A DNA stretch of 60,442 bases from Pseudomonas sp. CBZ-4 (GCF_000346755.1 NZ_ANNV01000066.1:1-60442), one strand, 5' to 3'; positions 18,043-51,698 are shown, numbered from the stretch's first letter. The notes: generated by a model not told the origin, from the letters alone. Numbers and translations are program-made.

Positions 18043-19398
18043 ATGGCAATGACAAAACCACGTTCGAAAAAGGCGCTGTACATCGGCTTGCCGCTGGCAC
18101 TGGCCATCGGCGCCGGGGCCGGTTTCCTGGCCTGGGATCACTGGTTCAGGGGCAACGCCGGCTACCCGCTGGAGGTGATCAAGCAGGCCAATGAGATGCA
18201 GGATCGCCTGTTGTCGTTCGACAGCCATATCACCGTGCCCCTGGATTTCGGCGGCGTCGGCAGCGAGGCCGACAAGGATGGCAGCGGCCAGTTCGACTTG
18301 GCCAAGGCGGCACGCGGGCGCTTGTCCGGCGCGGCGCTGACCATCTTCGGCTGGCCGGAAATCTGGAACGGCGAAAACGCGCCACACAAACCCACCGAGG
18401 GTTTTGTCGAAGAGGCCCGCCACGAACAGGAAGTGCGCTACAAGATCATCTCCGGCATGGTGCGCGACTTTCCCAACCAGGTGGGCATCGCCTACACCCC
18501 GGACGACTTCCGCCGCCTGCATGGCGAAGGCAAGTTCGCGATCTTTATCAGCATGCTCAACGCCTATCCGTTGGGCAATGACCTGAACCAGCTGGATTTC
18601 TGGGCGGCGCGCGGCATGCGCATGTTCGGCTTCAGCTATATCGGCAACAACGCCTGGTCCGACTCGTCGCGGCCGCTGCCGTTTTTCAATGACTCCACCG
18701 ATGCCCTCGACGGCCTGTCGCCGATTGGCCAGCAAGCCGTGCACCGCCTCAATGACCTGGGGGTGATCATCGATGTGTCGCAGATGTCGACCAAGGCCCT
18801 GGAACAAGTGGCGCAATTGAGCCGCACGCCGATGATCGCGTCCCATTCGGCACCGCGTGCGTCGGTGGATATTCCGCGCAACCTCAGCGACAAGGAACTG
18901 CAACTGATCAAGCACAGCGGCGGTGTGGTGCAAGTCGTCGGCTTCCCGGCGTACCTGCGCCCGTTGAGCCAGCCGACCCAGGACAAGCTCAACACCCTGC
19001 GCGCGCGTTTCGACTTGCCGCCGCTGCCAAATCTGGCCATGGCCTTGATGCCCGGCGACGCAATCATCGCCGCCTGGCCCGAGCAGAAATTCGGCCAGTA
19101 CGCCCAGGGCCTGTACGGCATCCTCGAGGAAGAACCCAAGGCCAGCCTCAAGGATTGGGGCGACGCCATCGACTACACCGTGCGCAAGATCGGCATCGAT
19201 CACGTCGGCATCGCGTCGGACTTCAACGACGGCGGCGGTATCGACGGCTGGGAAAACGTCGGCGAGGTGCGCAACGTCACCGCCGAGCTGATCCAGCGCG
19301 GCTACTCCGAAGCCGATATTGCCAAGCTGTGGGGAGGCAACTTCCTGCGGGTGTGGGACCAGGTACAAAAAGCCGCCAAGCCCTTGGCCAATCGCTAA
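18043..19398 (+). CDS. pvdM: PvdM, periplasmic dipeptidase-like pyoverdine maturation protein
   Basis: The 451-residue protein has an N-terminal signal or anchor (LYIGLPLALAIGAGAGFLAW) after a basic start. It has the membrane-dipeptidase fold pattern: SFDSHITVP near the start in place of the usual metal-binding DGHND, ISMLNAYPLG, LNDLGVIIDVSQMS, then SHSAPRA and a late GIDHVGIASDFNDGGG. PvdM is required for oxidation of ferribactin in the periplasm together with PvdP. A second in-frame ATG lies two codons downstream. It is first in a pvdM-pvdN-pvdO operon; pvdN follows after 18 nt. Confidence 0.93.
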   Translation: MAMTKPRSKKALYIGLPLALAIGAGAGFLAWDHWFRGNAGYPLEVIKQANEMQDRLLSFDSHITVPLDFGGVGSEADKDGSGQFDLAKAARGRLSGAALTIFGWPEIWNGENAPHKPTEGFVEEARHEQEVRYKIISGMVRDFPNQVGIAYTPDDFRRLHGEGKFAIFISMLNAYPLGNDLNQLDFWAARGMRMFGFSYIGNNAWSDSSRPLPFFNDSTDALDGLSPIGQQAVHRLNDLGVIIDVSQMSTKALEQVAQLSRTPMIASHSAPRASVDIPRNLSDKELQLIKHSGGVVQVVGFPAYLRPLSQPTQDKLNTLRARFDLPPLPNLAMALMPGDAIIAAWPEQKFGQYAQGLYGILEEEPKASLKDWGDAIDYTVRKIGIDHVGIASDFNDGGGIDGWENVGEVRNVTAELIQRGYSEADIAKLWGGNFLRVWDQVQKAAKPLANR

Positions 19399-19416
19399 TT
19401 ACCTAGAAGCACGTCC

Positions 19417-20685
19417 ATGACCGACCGCCGTACATTTCTCAAGCAGGCCGGCGTCTTTGCCGCCAGCCTGCCGCTGCTGCCCGAGGCGCTGGCCGCCACT
19501 GCCGCGCCTGCGGCAAAGAACCCATGGACGGACCTCAAGCAGCTATTCAACCAGGACCCGAGCTACCTGCACTTCTCCAACTTCCTCGTCGCATCGCACC
19601 CCAAACCGGTGCGCGACGCCATTGAACGCTACCGCCAGCAGATCGACCGCAACCCCGGGCTGGCGATGGATTGGGGCCTGGAGGAAACCTGGAAACGCGA
19701 AGGCCAGGTGCGCGAATGGGCCGGCCGTTATCTAAAGGCCGCACCCGCGCAGATCGCCCTCACCGGCAGTACCTCCGAGGGCCTGGCGATGATCTACGGC
19801 GGCCTCCAGCTGCGCGCCGACCAGGAAATCCTCACCACCGTGCATGAGCATTACGCGACCCAGAACGTGCTGGATTTTCGCGTGCGCAAGCAAGGCACCC
19901 AGGTGCGCCGGTTCCAGCTGTTCGAGAGCGCCAACCGCATCTCGGCCGACGAAGTGCTCGGCAATATCCAGCGCAACATCCGCCCCAACACCCGCGTGCT
20001 GGGCATGACCTGGGTGCAGTCCGGCAGCGGCGTGAAGCTGCCCATCGGCGAGATCGGCCAACTGGTCAATGAACACAACCGCCACCGCGATGACAACGAC
20101 CGCATCCTCTACGTGGTCGATGGCGTGCATGGCTTTGGCGTGGAAAACCTCGATTTCCCGGACATGCACTGCGACTTCTTTATCGCTGGCACCCACAAGT
20201 GGATGTTCGGCCCACGCGGCACCGGGCTGGTCTGCGCCCGCGACAGCGAGAACAAATACGTCACGCCGATGGTGCCGACCTTCTCCGAAGACACCAATTT
20301 CGCCACCACCATGACGCCCGGCGGTTTCCATGCGTTCGAACATCGCTGGGCGGCGGATGAGGCCTTCAAGCTGCACCTGCAATTGGGCAAGGCGCCGGTG
20401 CAGGCGCGCATCCATGCCCTCAACAGCGAGCTGAAAGAGCACCTGCTGGCCCACCCGCAGATCGAACTGGTCACGCCGCGCAGCCCTGAACTGTCGGCCG
20501 GTTTCACCTTCTTCCGGGTCAAGGACCGCGACAGCAACGACATCGCCGATGACCTGATGAAACAGCGCGTGGTCATCGATGCGGTGAACCGCGATGCCGG
20601 CCCGGTGATCCGCACCGCGCCTGGCCTGCTTAATTCCTCCGACGAGATCCAGCGCTTCATGGCCCTGCTGAGCCCGCTGCTGTGA
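19417..20685 (+). CDS. pvdN: PvdN, PLP enzyme modifying the pyoverdine Glu side chain
   Basis: The 422-residue protein starts MTDRRTFLKQAGVFAASLPLL, a twin-arginine-type signal, so it works in the periplasm. It belongs to the aminotransferase class V / cysteine-desulfurase-like group. The PLP lysine should be Lys261 in AGTHKWMFGPRG, preceded by VVDGVHGFG with the cofactor-binding Asp. PvdN converts the chromophore's glutamate side chain into the succinamide form. It sits between pvdM and pvdO in the same transcript. Confidence 0.94.
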   Translation: MTDRRTFLKQAGVFAASLPLLPEALAATAAPAAKNPWTDLKQLFNQDPSYLHFSNFLVASHPKPVRDAIERYRQQIDRNPGLAMDWGLEETWKREGQVREWAGRYLKAAPAQIALTGSTSEGLAMIYGGLQLRADQEILTTVHEHYATQNVLDFRVRKQGTQVRRFQLFESANRISADEVLGNIQRNIRPNTRVLGMTWVQSGSGVKLPIGEIGQLVNEHNRHRDDNDRILYVVDGVHGFGVENLDFPDMHCDFFIAGTHKWMFGPRGTGLVCARDSENKYVTPMVPTFSEDTNFATTMTPGGFHAFEHRWAADEAFKLHLQLGKAPVQARIHALNSELKEHLLAHPQIELVTPRSPELSAGFTFFRVKDRDSNDIADDLMKQRVVIDAVNRDAGPVIRTAPGLLNSSDEIQRFMALLSPLL

Positions 20686-20716
20686 TGTCCATTTTTCCTT
20701 TTGACAAGAGGCCCAC

Positions 20717-21589
20717 ATGATTCCATCCCGACTCAAACCCCTGGCCGCCCTGACGCTGGCGACCCTGTGCGGCGCCCTGTTGCCGGGCCTGGCCCAGGCC
20801 GCCACGCCGCAGCCGGGCAAGGTATTCAAGGACTGCAAGGACTGCCCGGAAATGGTCGTGCTGCCCGCCGGCACCTTCACCATGGGCACGCCCGAGGATG
20901 AAGTCGGCCGCGAGCCCGACGAAGGCCCGATGCACGACGTGACCTTCGCCAAGCCCTTCGCCATGAGCCGCTTCCACATCACCGCCGGCGAATGGGACAG
21001 CTACGTGCGCCAGACCGGCGTGAAGATCGCCAACGGCGACACCCGCCCCGGCCGCGAATGCATCGCCAGCAAACCCCGCTACCCGCAAGGGCCGCGCCAG
21101 CCGGCGGTGTGCATGGACATGGACGACATCAAGCAGTACGTCAGTTGGCTGTCGAAAAAGACCGGCCAGCAGTACCACATGGTCAGCGAAGCCCAGCGCG
21201 AATACGCCGCGCGCGCCGGCACCAAGGGGCCCTTCCCGTTCCCGTTTGACGCAGGCAAGGGCTACAGCATCGCCGAGCACGCCAACACCTACGGCCCGGC
21301 GGACGGCTACAGCTATTCCTCGCCGGTGGGCAGCTACGCACCGAATGGGTTTGGCCTGTATGACATGCACGGCAACGTCTATGAACGGGTTGCCGACTGC
21401 TACCACGAGAACTATGTGGGCGCGCCGACTGATGGCAGTGCCTGGTCGGAGCAGACGTGCGAGGCCTATATCATTCGCGGCAATGACTGGGGCGAAGCGC
21501 CGGTGTTTTCGCGCTCGGGCAACCGCAACAATATCTATCCGCAGACGCGGGGGGATTGGATTGGTTTCCGGGTAGTGCGCGACCTCTGA
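20717..21589 (+). CDS. pvdO: PvdO, FGE-like enzyme completing the chromophore
   Basis: The 290-residue protein has a Sec signal ending AQA and the formylglycine-generating-enzyme (sulfatase-modifying factor) fold: MVVLPAGTFTMGTPEDEVGREPDEGPMH near the start, YHMVSEAQREYAARAG, GLYDMHGNVYERVADCY and IIRGNDWG to the end. PvdO oxidises dihydropyoverdine to pyoverdine in the periplasm. The start has AAGAGG nearby. It is the last gene of the pvdM-N-O string and is followed by a REP inverted pair. Confidence 0.94.
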   Translation: MIPSRLKPLAALTLATLCGALLPGLAQAATPQPGKVFKDCKDCPEMVVLPAGTFTMGTPEDEVGREPDEGPMHDVTFAKPFAMSRFHITAGEWDSYVRQTGVKIANGDTRPGRECIASKPRYPQGPRQPAVCMDMDDIKQYVSWLSKKTGQQYHMVSEAQREYAARAGTKGPFPFPFDAGKGYSIAEHANTYGPADGYSYSSPVGSYAPNGFGLYDMHGNVYERVADCYHENYVGAPTDGSAWSEQTCEAYIIRGNDWGEAPVFSRSGNRNNIYPQTRGDWIGFRVVRDL

Positions 21590-21604
21590 AGCACTGAATA
21601 TCCG

Positions 21605-21697
21605 AATGTGGGAGCTGGCTTGCCTGCGATAGCGGTCTATCAGTGATTGATGTGCAAACTGACCCACCGCTATCGCAGGCAAGCCAGCTCCCACATT
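21605..21697. repeat. REP pair in inverted orientation (REPIN-like)
   Basis: Two perfect 31-bp inverted arms, starting AATGTGGGAGCTGGC and containing TTGCCTGCGATAGCGG, flank a 31-nt spacer. GTGGGAGCTGGCTTGCCTGC is the common REP core of P. fluorescens-group genomes. It lies in the convergent gap between pvdO and pvdF and could end transcription from both sides. Confidence 0.85.
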
Positions 21698-21713
21698 TAG
21701 AACTGTGTCTGCC

Positions 21714-22538
21714 TTACGCTTTTGCCAACAGCGCCAAACCTTCATGCAACGCCGGGAACAGGCTGTTATTGAAATTGTTCCAGCGCAATTCGAGGATGGT
21801 GTCCTCAGGCGAAATCTCCGTCTTCAACACATCGTGAAACACCTCCCCCGAATCAATGCCGTTATCCACGTAATGAAACGATGCACCGGTGAGGTACAGC
21901 GGCTCCGACGGCGTGGTGGCCTTGGTCGCCCAATCCGTCACCGTCAACCCGCGCGCGCCGTACAGCGCATTCCACGTGGCATACGCGCCGCGACGCTCGT
22001 AGGGCGATTCGATGCGGGTAATACCGGGGTGAATGTTCATGATGCGCCGCGCAAACGGTGCACCCGGCCGCACCAGTTCATCGAGGATCACCAGCAGGCC
22101 ATCCAGCACCACGATGTCAGCCTTCAATTCCACCAGCGTGTCATGCAGGCGGCGTTCGAAGTCCTGCTTGCCAGCGATGTGTTCCGCACTGCCCCGTGGC
22201 AGGCGGCGATAGGTGGATGGCACGCTCAGCAGCAGGTCGTTGACCAGCTTGCCCTGCACCCGCAGTTCCGCCGGGTACAGCCATTGGCGGCCAGGTTGGT
22301 AGGCAAACCCGTAATCCTTGACCAGTTGCTGGTCCCGTGGATTCTGCTCGTCATCGTCGTACACCACGCCGACCAGGTTGTAGGCCTCGCCCAGCGGCGT
22401 GTCGTTCAGCGAACCCGCGAGGAACTCCAGCACCGACTTCATATAACGCTCGTGATCCTTGTAGGCCACCGGCTGCCCGGCCTTGTCGGCGGCGGCGTTT
22501 CTCAGGGACCACACGTACACCAGATTCTTTTTCGTCAT
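21714..22538 (-). CDS. pvdF: PvdF, N5-hydroxyornithine transformylase
   Basis: The 274-residue protein (PAO1 PvdF is 275) is a formyl-tetrahydrofolate-dependent transferase. The catalytic patch NIHPGITR at 168-175, with Asn168 and His170, fits the GART-like formyltransferase active site, and YERRGAYATWNALYGARG follows. It makes N5-formyl-N5-hydroxyornithine in the cytoplasm, the iron-binding residue used by the NRPSs encoded here. I start it at MTKKNLVYVW (22538); the frame runs 20 codons further upstream, but that stretch reaches to within a few bases of the PvdS box and has no family similarity. It is divergent from pvdE. Confidence 0.94.
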   Translation of the reverse strand: MTKKNLVYVWSLRNAAADKAGQPVAYKDHERYMKSVLEFLAGSLNDTPLGEAYNLVGVVYDDDEQNPRDQQLVKDYGFAYQPGRQWLYPAELRVQGKLVNDLLLSVPSTYRRLPRGSAEHIAGKQDFERRLHDTLVELKADIVVLDGLLVILDELVRPGAPFARRIMNIHPGITRIESPYERRGAYATWNALYGARGLTVTDWATKATTPSEPLYLTGASFHYVDNGIDSGEVFHDVLKTEISPEDTILELRWNNFNNSLFPALHEGLALLAKA

Positions 22539-22600
22539 TATTTCGCTCTCGCTGGATGGACTGCGCGCTGCGTCGGTACGCGTGCGCCTACACCACAAGA

Positions 22601-22624
22601 ACGAACCAGCCCGCCGCCAATTTA
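22601..22624 (-). promoter_or_regulatory. PvdS iron-starvation box for pvdF
   Basis: On the minus strand the site reads TAAAT-N16-CGT exactly. It is 62 nt before the chosen pvdF start. Confidence 0.88.
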
Positions 22625-22655
22625 TCCACGCCGGCCACCGCCGGGCACGCCGCGC

Positions 22656-22679
22656 TAAATACTCGCCGCGATGCTTCGT
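22656..22679 (+). promoter_or_regulatory. PvdS iron-starvation box for pvdE
   Basis: TAAAT-N16-CGT, a perfect match, 58 nt before the pvdE start. Together with the pvdF box it forms a second back-to-back pair, 31 bp apart. Confidence 0.9.
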
Positions 22680-22737
22680 TTGTCATGGGTAAGGGTCTGT
22701 GTGCCCAGCCCCTCTATTCACTCTCCGGGAAGTATTT

Positions 22738-24390
22738 ATGACCGACCCCAAGCGCGGCGCCTTCAATGGTCTGCTCGCATTGCTCAGACCCTTTCGAACC
22801 CTGGTGACGGTGTCCGTCGCCCTGGGCATGGCGGGTGGCCTGGCCATCACCTTCTTGCTGGCCACCATCAACAACGCCCTGCACTCCTCCACCGGCATGA
22901 CCCAGGGCGTGGTGCTGACGTTTGCCGCCCTGTGTGTGCTGGCCCTGACCAGTTCGATTGTGTCCGACATCGGCACCAACTATGTCGGCCAGCGCATCAT
23001 CGCGGCGTTGCGCAAGGAGCTGGGTGAGAAGGTGCTGTCGGCGCCCATCGAACAGATCGAACGCTATCGCTCCCACCGCCTGATTCCGGTGCTGACCCAC
23101 GACGTCGACACCATCAGCGATTTCTCCTTCGCCTTCACCCCGCTGGCCATCGCCACCACCGTGACCCTCGGCTGCCTGGGCTACCTGGCGTACCTGTCGG
23201 TGCCGATGTTCCTGCTGATGATTGTCGCCATCGCCATTGGTTGCAGCGTGCAGTTCATCGCCGGGGCCAAGGGTATTCGTGGCTTTGACGAAGCCCGCGA
23301 CCTCGAAGACGAACTGCAACGCTACTACTCGGCAATCGCCTCGGGGGCCAAGGAACTGCGTATCCACCGGCCACGACGCTACCGCATGAACACCCACCGC
23401 ATCCAGGAAACCGCCGACCGGATCAGCGATATCCAGGTGCGTTCGGTGAACATCTACATCGTCGCCAAGACCTTTGGCTCGATGCTGTTCTTCGTGGTCA
23501 TTGGCCTGGCCCTCGCCCTGCAGGCCTACAGCCCCAACCCGGATCCGGCGGTGATCACCGGTTTCGTGCTGGTGCTGCTGTACATGAAAGGCCCGCTGGA
23601 ACATGTGGTGGGTTACCTGCCGATCATCGGCAAGGCGCGCATCGCCTTTGCCCGCATTACCGAGCTGGCCGACCGGTTCTCATCGCCGGAACCGCACTTG
23701 CTGATGGACGCCAGCGAAGCCCCGCACCCGCAGGTGCACAGCCTGGAACTGCGCGGCGTGAGCTACAGCCCGCCGCCGGTGGAAGGCAGCGAGCCGTTCC
23801 ACCTGGGGCCGATCAACCTGAGCATCAAGCAGGGCGATATCGTGTTTATCGTCGGCGAAAACGGCTGCGGCAAGACCACCCTGATCAAGCTGCTGCTGGG
23901 TTTGTATCAACCCCAGGCCGGGGAAATCCGCCTCAATGGCGACACCGTGACCGACCCGGTACGCGACGACTATCGCCAGTTGTTCACTACCGTATTTGCC
24001 GACTACTACTTGTTCGATGACCTGGTGCAAGGCAGCGCCACGCAGTCGCTGGACAGTGCGACCAAATACCTGGAGCGCCTGGAAATTGCGCACAAGGTCA
24101 GCGTCAAGGACGGCGTGTTCAGCACCACCGACCTGTCCACCGGCCAGCGAAAGCGCCTAGCGCTGGTCAACGCCTGGCTCGAAGAACGCCCGGTGCTGGT
24201 GTTCGACGAATGGGCCGCCGACCAGGACCCGGCCTTCCGCAAGATTTTCTACACCGAGCTGCTGCCGGACCTCAAGCGCCTGGGCAAGACCATCATCGTG
24301 ATCAGCCACGACGACCGCTATTTCGACATCGCCGACCAGTTGGTACGCCTGCGCGCGGGCAAAGTGGTGCACGAAATGGAGCCGGCGTGA
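22738..24390 (+). CDS. pvdE: PvdE, ABC exporter of the pyoverdine precursor
   Basis: The 550-residue protein (PAO1 PvdE is 549) has an N-terminal block of about six membrane helices and a C-terminal ATPase with Walker A GENGCGKTT near 372-380, signature LSTGQRKRLAL and Walker B VLVFDEWAADQDP. It moves the acylated ferribactin precursor from cytoplasm to periplasm, where PvdP, PvdM, PvdN and PvdO act. The start at MTDPKRGAF has GGGAAG 8 nt upstream; a GTG further upstream adds 13 unrelated residues. fpvA follows after 109 nt. Confidence 0.95.
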   Translation: MTDPKRGAFNGLLALLRPFRTLVTVSVALGMAGGLAITFLLATINNALHSSTGMTQGVVLTFAALCVLALTSSIVSDIGTNYVGQRIIAALRKELGEKVLSAPIEQIERYRSHRLIPVLTHDVDTISDFSFAFTPLAIATTVTLGCLGYLAYLSVPMFLLMIVAIAIGCSVQFIAGAKGIRGFDEARDLEDELQRYYSAIASGAKELRIHRPRRYRMNTHRIQETADRISDIQVRSVNIYIVAKTFGSMLFFVVIGLALALQAYSPNPDPAVITGFVLVLLYMKGPLEHVVGYLPIIGKARIAFARITELADRFSSPEPHLLMDASEAPHPQVHSLELRGVSYSPPPVEGSEPFHLGPINLSIKQGDIVFIVGENGCGKTTLIKLLLGLYQPQAGEIRLNGDTVTDPVRDDYRQLFTTVFADYYLFDDLVQGSATQSLDSATKYLERLEIAHKVSVKDGVFSTTDLSTGQRKRLALVNAWLEERPVLVFDEWAADQDPAFRKIFYTELLPDLKRLGKTIIVISHDDRYFDIADQLVRLRAGKVVHEMEPA

Positions 24391-24432
24391 AAAAAGTTTT
24401 CCGGTTTCTCCAAGTAGGAACGTCTCACTAGT

Positions 24433-24467
24433 GGTAATGAGAATCTAACTCAATAAACATCTATAAT
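24433..24467 (+). promoter_or_regulatory. fpvA: Possible Fur-controlled promoter of fpvA
   Basis: A half-good Fur box (GGTAATGAGAATCTAACTC; the first 13 positions match the consensus in all but two) is followed 10 nt later by TATAAT (24462-24467). No TAAAT-N16-CGT box is seen in the pvdE-fpvA gap. This suggests direct Fur control from a sigma-70- or FpvI-type promoter, in addition to read-through from pvdE. Confidence 0.45.
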
Positions 24468-24499
24468 CTGCCCACTAAAACATAGAAGAGAAAGCATTC

Positions 24500-26911
24500 A
24501 TGTCAGTACGACTCGGTCTGAGCCCCCTGAGCAAAGCGCTGTCCATGCGCCGGGCCCTGCACTTCAACCTGTTGCCCAGCGCGCTGGCCCTGGCCGTGTC
24601 GCTGCCGATTGCTGGCTATGTGCAGGCACAGGAACTTGAGATCGACGTTCCGGCCCAGTCCCTGGGGAGCGCACTGCAAGAATTTGGTCGCCAGACCAAC
24701 CTGCAAGTGCTGTACAGCCCGACCGACGTGGAAGGCAAGCGCAGCAATGCGGTCAAGGGCAAGCTCGACCCGGACCGCGCCATCACCAGCCTGCTCAAGG
24801 GCACCGGCGTCGGTTACGGCCTGCAAGGCAACACCATCAGCATCAGCGCCCATGCCGCTTCCGGCATGGAACTGGGCGCGACCCAGGTGACCGCCAACCA
24901 ACTCGGCACCGTGACCGAAGGCACCGGTTCCTACACGCCGGGCACCATCGCCACTGCAACGCGCCTGGTACTGACCCCACGGGAGACGCCGCAATCGATC
25001 TCCGTGGTTACCCGCCAGGCGATGGACGACTTCGCCCTCAACTCGATTGACGACGTGATGCGTCATACGCCCGGCATTACTGTGTCGACCTATGACAGCG
25101 AGCGTACCAACTACTACTCGCGCGGCTTCTCCATCAACACCTTCCAGTACGATGGCATCCCGACCCTGCGTGACGCCCAGTACTCCGCCGGCCAGACCCT
25201 TACCGACATGGCCCTCTACGACCGCGTCGAAGTGCTCAAGGGTGCCACCGGCCTGCTCACTGGCGCCGGCGGCGTGGGTGGCACGCTCAACCTGATCCGC
25301 AAGAAACCGACCGCCGAGTTCCAGGGCAACATCGAGCTCGGCGCCGGCTCCTGGGACAACTACCGCTCGCAGATCGACGTCAGCGGCCCGTTGACCGAAT
25401 CCGGCAACATCCGTGCGCGTGCGGTCGCGGCCTACAACGACAAGCACTCGTTTCTCGACCACTACACACGCAAGACCAGTGTGTTCTACGGGATTCTTGA
25501 AGCCGACCTCGACGAAGACACCCTGCTGACCGTCGGCGCCGACTACCAGGACAGCGACCCCAAAGGTTCCAGCTGGACCGGCAGCCGCATGATCTTCGAC
25601 GCCGAAGGCAAAGAACTGGACTTGCCACGCTCGTTCAACAACGGGCCGAAATGGGGTTCGTGGGCGCAGTACACCCGCACCGCCTTCGCCACCCTGGAAC
25701 ACAACTTCAGCAATGGCTGGGTCGCCAAAGGCCAGTACAACCACCAGATCAACGGCTACCACGCGCCGCTGGCCGCCCTGTCCCAGGATCGAGGCAACCA
25801 AAGCTCGCTTTACGCACGTAAACACGTCGGCGAAACCACCAGCGACAGCCTGGATGGCTACGCCACCGGGCCGTTTGAACTGTTTGGCCGCGAACACGAA
25901 CTGGTGGTGGGCCAGTCCGTCTCCATCAGCAAATGGAAAGGCAAGAGCTACGACGCCACCTTTGCGCCGGGCACCAACTCTGCGGACTTCTACAACTGGA
26001 ACGGCAACATTCCGGAACCGGCGTGGTACCTCACCCGCGTCCTCGACCAGACCAGCCGCCAGACCGGCAGCTACGTCACCAGCCGTTTCAGCCTGACCGA
26101 CGAAATGCACCTGCTGCTCGGCGCGCGCCTGGCCAACTACCAGGTCACTGGCACCAGCCGCTCTACCGAAAGTGGCAAAGTCGTGCCGTATGCCGGCCTG
26201 ACCTACGACCTGAACGACAACTTCACCGCCTACACCAGCTACACCGAGATCTTCCAGCCGCAGACCGACTACCGCGACCGCAACGACCAGATGCTCGAAC
26301 CGGATGAAGGCAAAAACTACGAAGTCGGTATCAAGGGCGAGTTCTTCAACGGCGCCCTGAACACCAGCCTCGCCTACTTCGAAGTGCACGAGACCAACCG
26401 GCCGGAACTCGATACTTCTGAGGGTGCGAGCCTGATCAACGACTCGCCGTACTACGGCATCAAGTCCAAGACCAAGGGCTACGAAGCGGAAATCTCCGGC
26501 GAAATCGCCACCGGCTGGCAGTTGCAGGCGGGTTACACGCACAAGGTGGCACGCGACGACAGCGGCAACAAGATCTCCACCTGGGAACCGGAAGACCAGG
26601 TCAACCTCTACACCACCTACAAACTCACCGGCCCGCTGGACAAACTGACCATCGGCGGTGGCGCACGCTGGCAGAGCGAGGGTTGGAAGTCGATCCGCAA
26701 CTCTGGCCTGCGCCGCTCCGAAATCCTCACCCAAGACCCGTACTGGCTGGTTGACCTGATGGCCCGCTACCAGATCACCAAGAACCTGTCGGCGAGCGTC
26801 AACGTCAACAACGTGTTCGACAAGAACTACTACACCAACATCGGTTTCTATGACTCCGCCTACCCTGGCGACCCGCGCAACTTCATGGTCACCACCCGCT
26901 ACAACTTCTAA
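24500..26911 (+). CDS. fpvA: FpvA, TonB-dependent ferripyoverdine receptor
   Basis: The 803-residue outer-membrane receptor has a signal peptide ending near VQAQE and an N-terminal signalling (STN) domain at about 45-125 (VPAQSLGSALQEFGRQTNLQV is its start). A plug follows (TPRETPQSISVVTRQAMDDF, then KGATGLLTGAGGVGGTLNLIRKKP), and then a 22-strand barrel ending in Phe (TTRYNF). The STN domain implies surface signalling to FpvR, which controls the sigma factors PvdS and FpvI; those genes are not in the window. The receptor type should match the pyoverdine made by the two NRPSs next door. Confidence 0.96.
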   Translation: MSVRLGLSPLSKALSMRRALHFNLLPSALALAVSLPIAGYVQAQELEIDVPAQSLGSALQEFGRQTNLQVLYSPTDVEGKRSNAVKGKLDPDRAITSLLKGTGVGYGLQGNTISISAHAASGMELGATQVTANQLGTVTEGTGSYTPGTIATATRLVLTPRETPQSISVVTRQAMDDFALNSIDDVMRHTPGITVSTYDSERTNYYSRGFSINTFQYDGIPTLRDAQYSAGQTLTDMALYDRVEVLKGATGLLTGAGGVGGTLNLIRKKPTAEFQGNIELGAGSWDNYRSQIDVSGPLTESGNIRARAVAAYNDKHSFLDHYTRKTSVFYGILEADLDEDTLLTVGADYQDSDPKGSSWTGSRMIFDAEGKELDLPRSFNNGPKWGSWAQYTRTAFATLEHNFSNGWVAKGQYNHQINGYHAPLAALSQDRGNQSSLYARKHVGETTSDSLDGYATGPFELFGREHELVVGQSVSISKWKGKSYDATFAPGTNSADFYNWNGNIPEPAWYLTRVLDQTSRQTGSYVTSRFSLTDEMHLLLGARLANYQVTGTSRSTESGKVVPYAGLTYDLNDNFTAYTSYTEIFQPQTDYRDRNDQMLEPDEGKNYEVGIKGEFFNGALNTSLAYFEVHETNRPELDTSEGASLINDSPYYGIKSKTKGYEAEISGEIATGWQLQAGYTHKVARDDSGNKISTWEPEDQVNLYTTYKLTGPLDKLTIGGGARWQSEGWKSIRNSGLRRSEILTQDPYWLVDLMARYQITKNLSASVNVNNVFDKNYYTNIGFYDSAYPGDPRNFMVTTRYNF

Positions 26912-26926
26912 ACCCGGCGTCCAAAC

Positions 26927-26961
26927 AAAAGCCCCGTATCGCGAGATACGGGGCTTTTTTT
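26927..26961 (+). terminator. Rho-independent terminator of fpvA
   Basis: A 14-bp perfect stem (arms AAAAGCCCCGTATC / GATACGGGGCTTTT) with a GCGA tetraloop runs into a T7-8 tract. It lies 16 nt past the fpvA stop. The A-run on the other side lets it also stop transcription arriving from the NRPS genes. Confidence 0.93.
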
Positions 26962-27001
26962 GTGCCTGCAAAAACACGGTGAGTCAGGTAACAAGGATGT
27001 C

Positions 27002-27133
27002 GTCTGTGCCGCCGCCATCGCAGGCAAGCCAGCTCCCACATTTTGAACGGTGTACACCTGACACAGCCTGTAAACCCAATCCCCTGTGGGAGCTGTCGAG
27101 CTTTAGCGAGGCTGCGAAGGCGGCGGCACAGAC
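27002..27133. repeat. Degenerate inverted REP pair between fpvA and the NRPS genes
   Basis: The outer arms GTCTGTGCCGCCGCC and its exact complement (15 bp) enclose two REP cores, AGCTCCCACA and TGTGGGAGCT, in opposite orientation. The two inner segments are of different REP subtypes (one with CAGGCAAGCC, the other with TCGAGCTTTAGCGAGGCTGC). A third copy of TGTGCCGCCG follows at 27149. Confidence 0.75.
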
Positions 27134-27160
27134 AATAGAGATATCGCCTGTGCCGCCGTT

Positions 27161-40714
<13,554 letters not shown>

Positions 40715-40717
40715 GGT

Positions 40718-51643
<10,926 letters not shown>

Positions 51644-51698
51644 TTCTTGGAGTCCGGGGCAATAGGCGGGAAGCACAAAGGCACGTCGTCCCTATAAA

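Noticed and set aside
17812..19368. 518-codon minus-strand frame opposite pvdM
   Set aside because: pvdM is well supported on the other strand; this frame has no recognisable domain.
24503..26977. 824-codon minus-strand frame opposite fpvA
   Set aside because: Antisense of a clear receptor gene; the translation is low-complexity Val/Gly/Ala.
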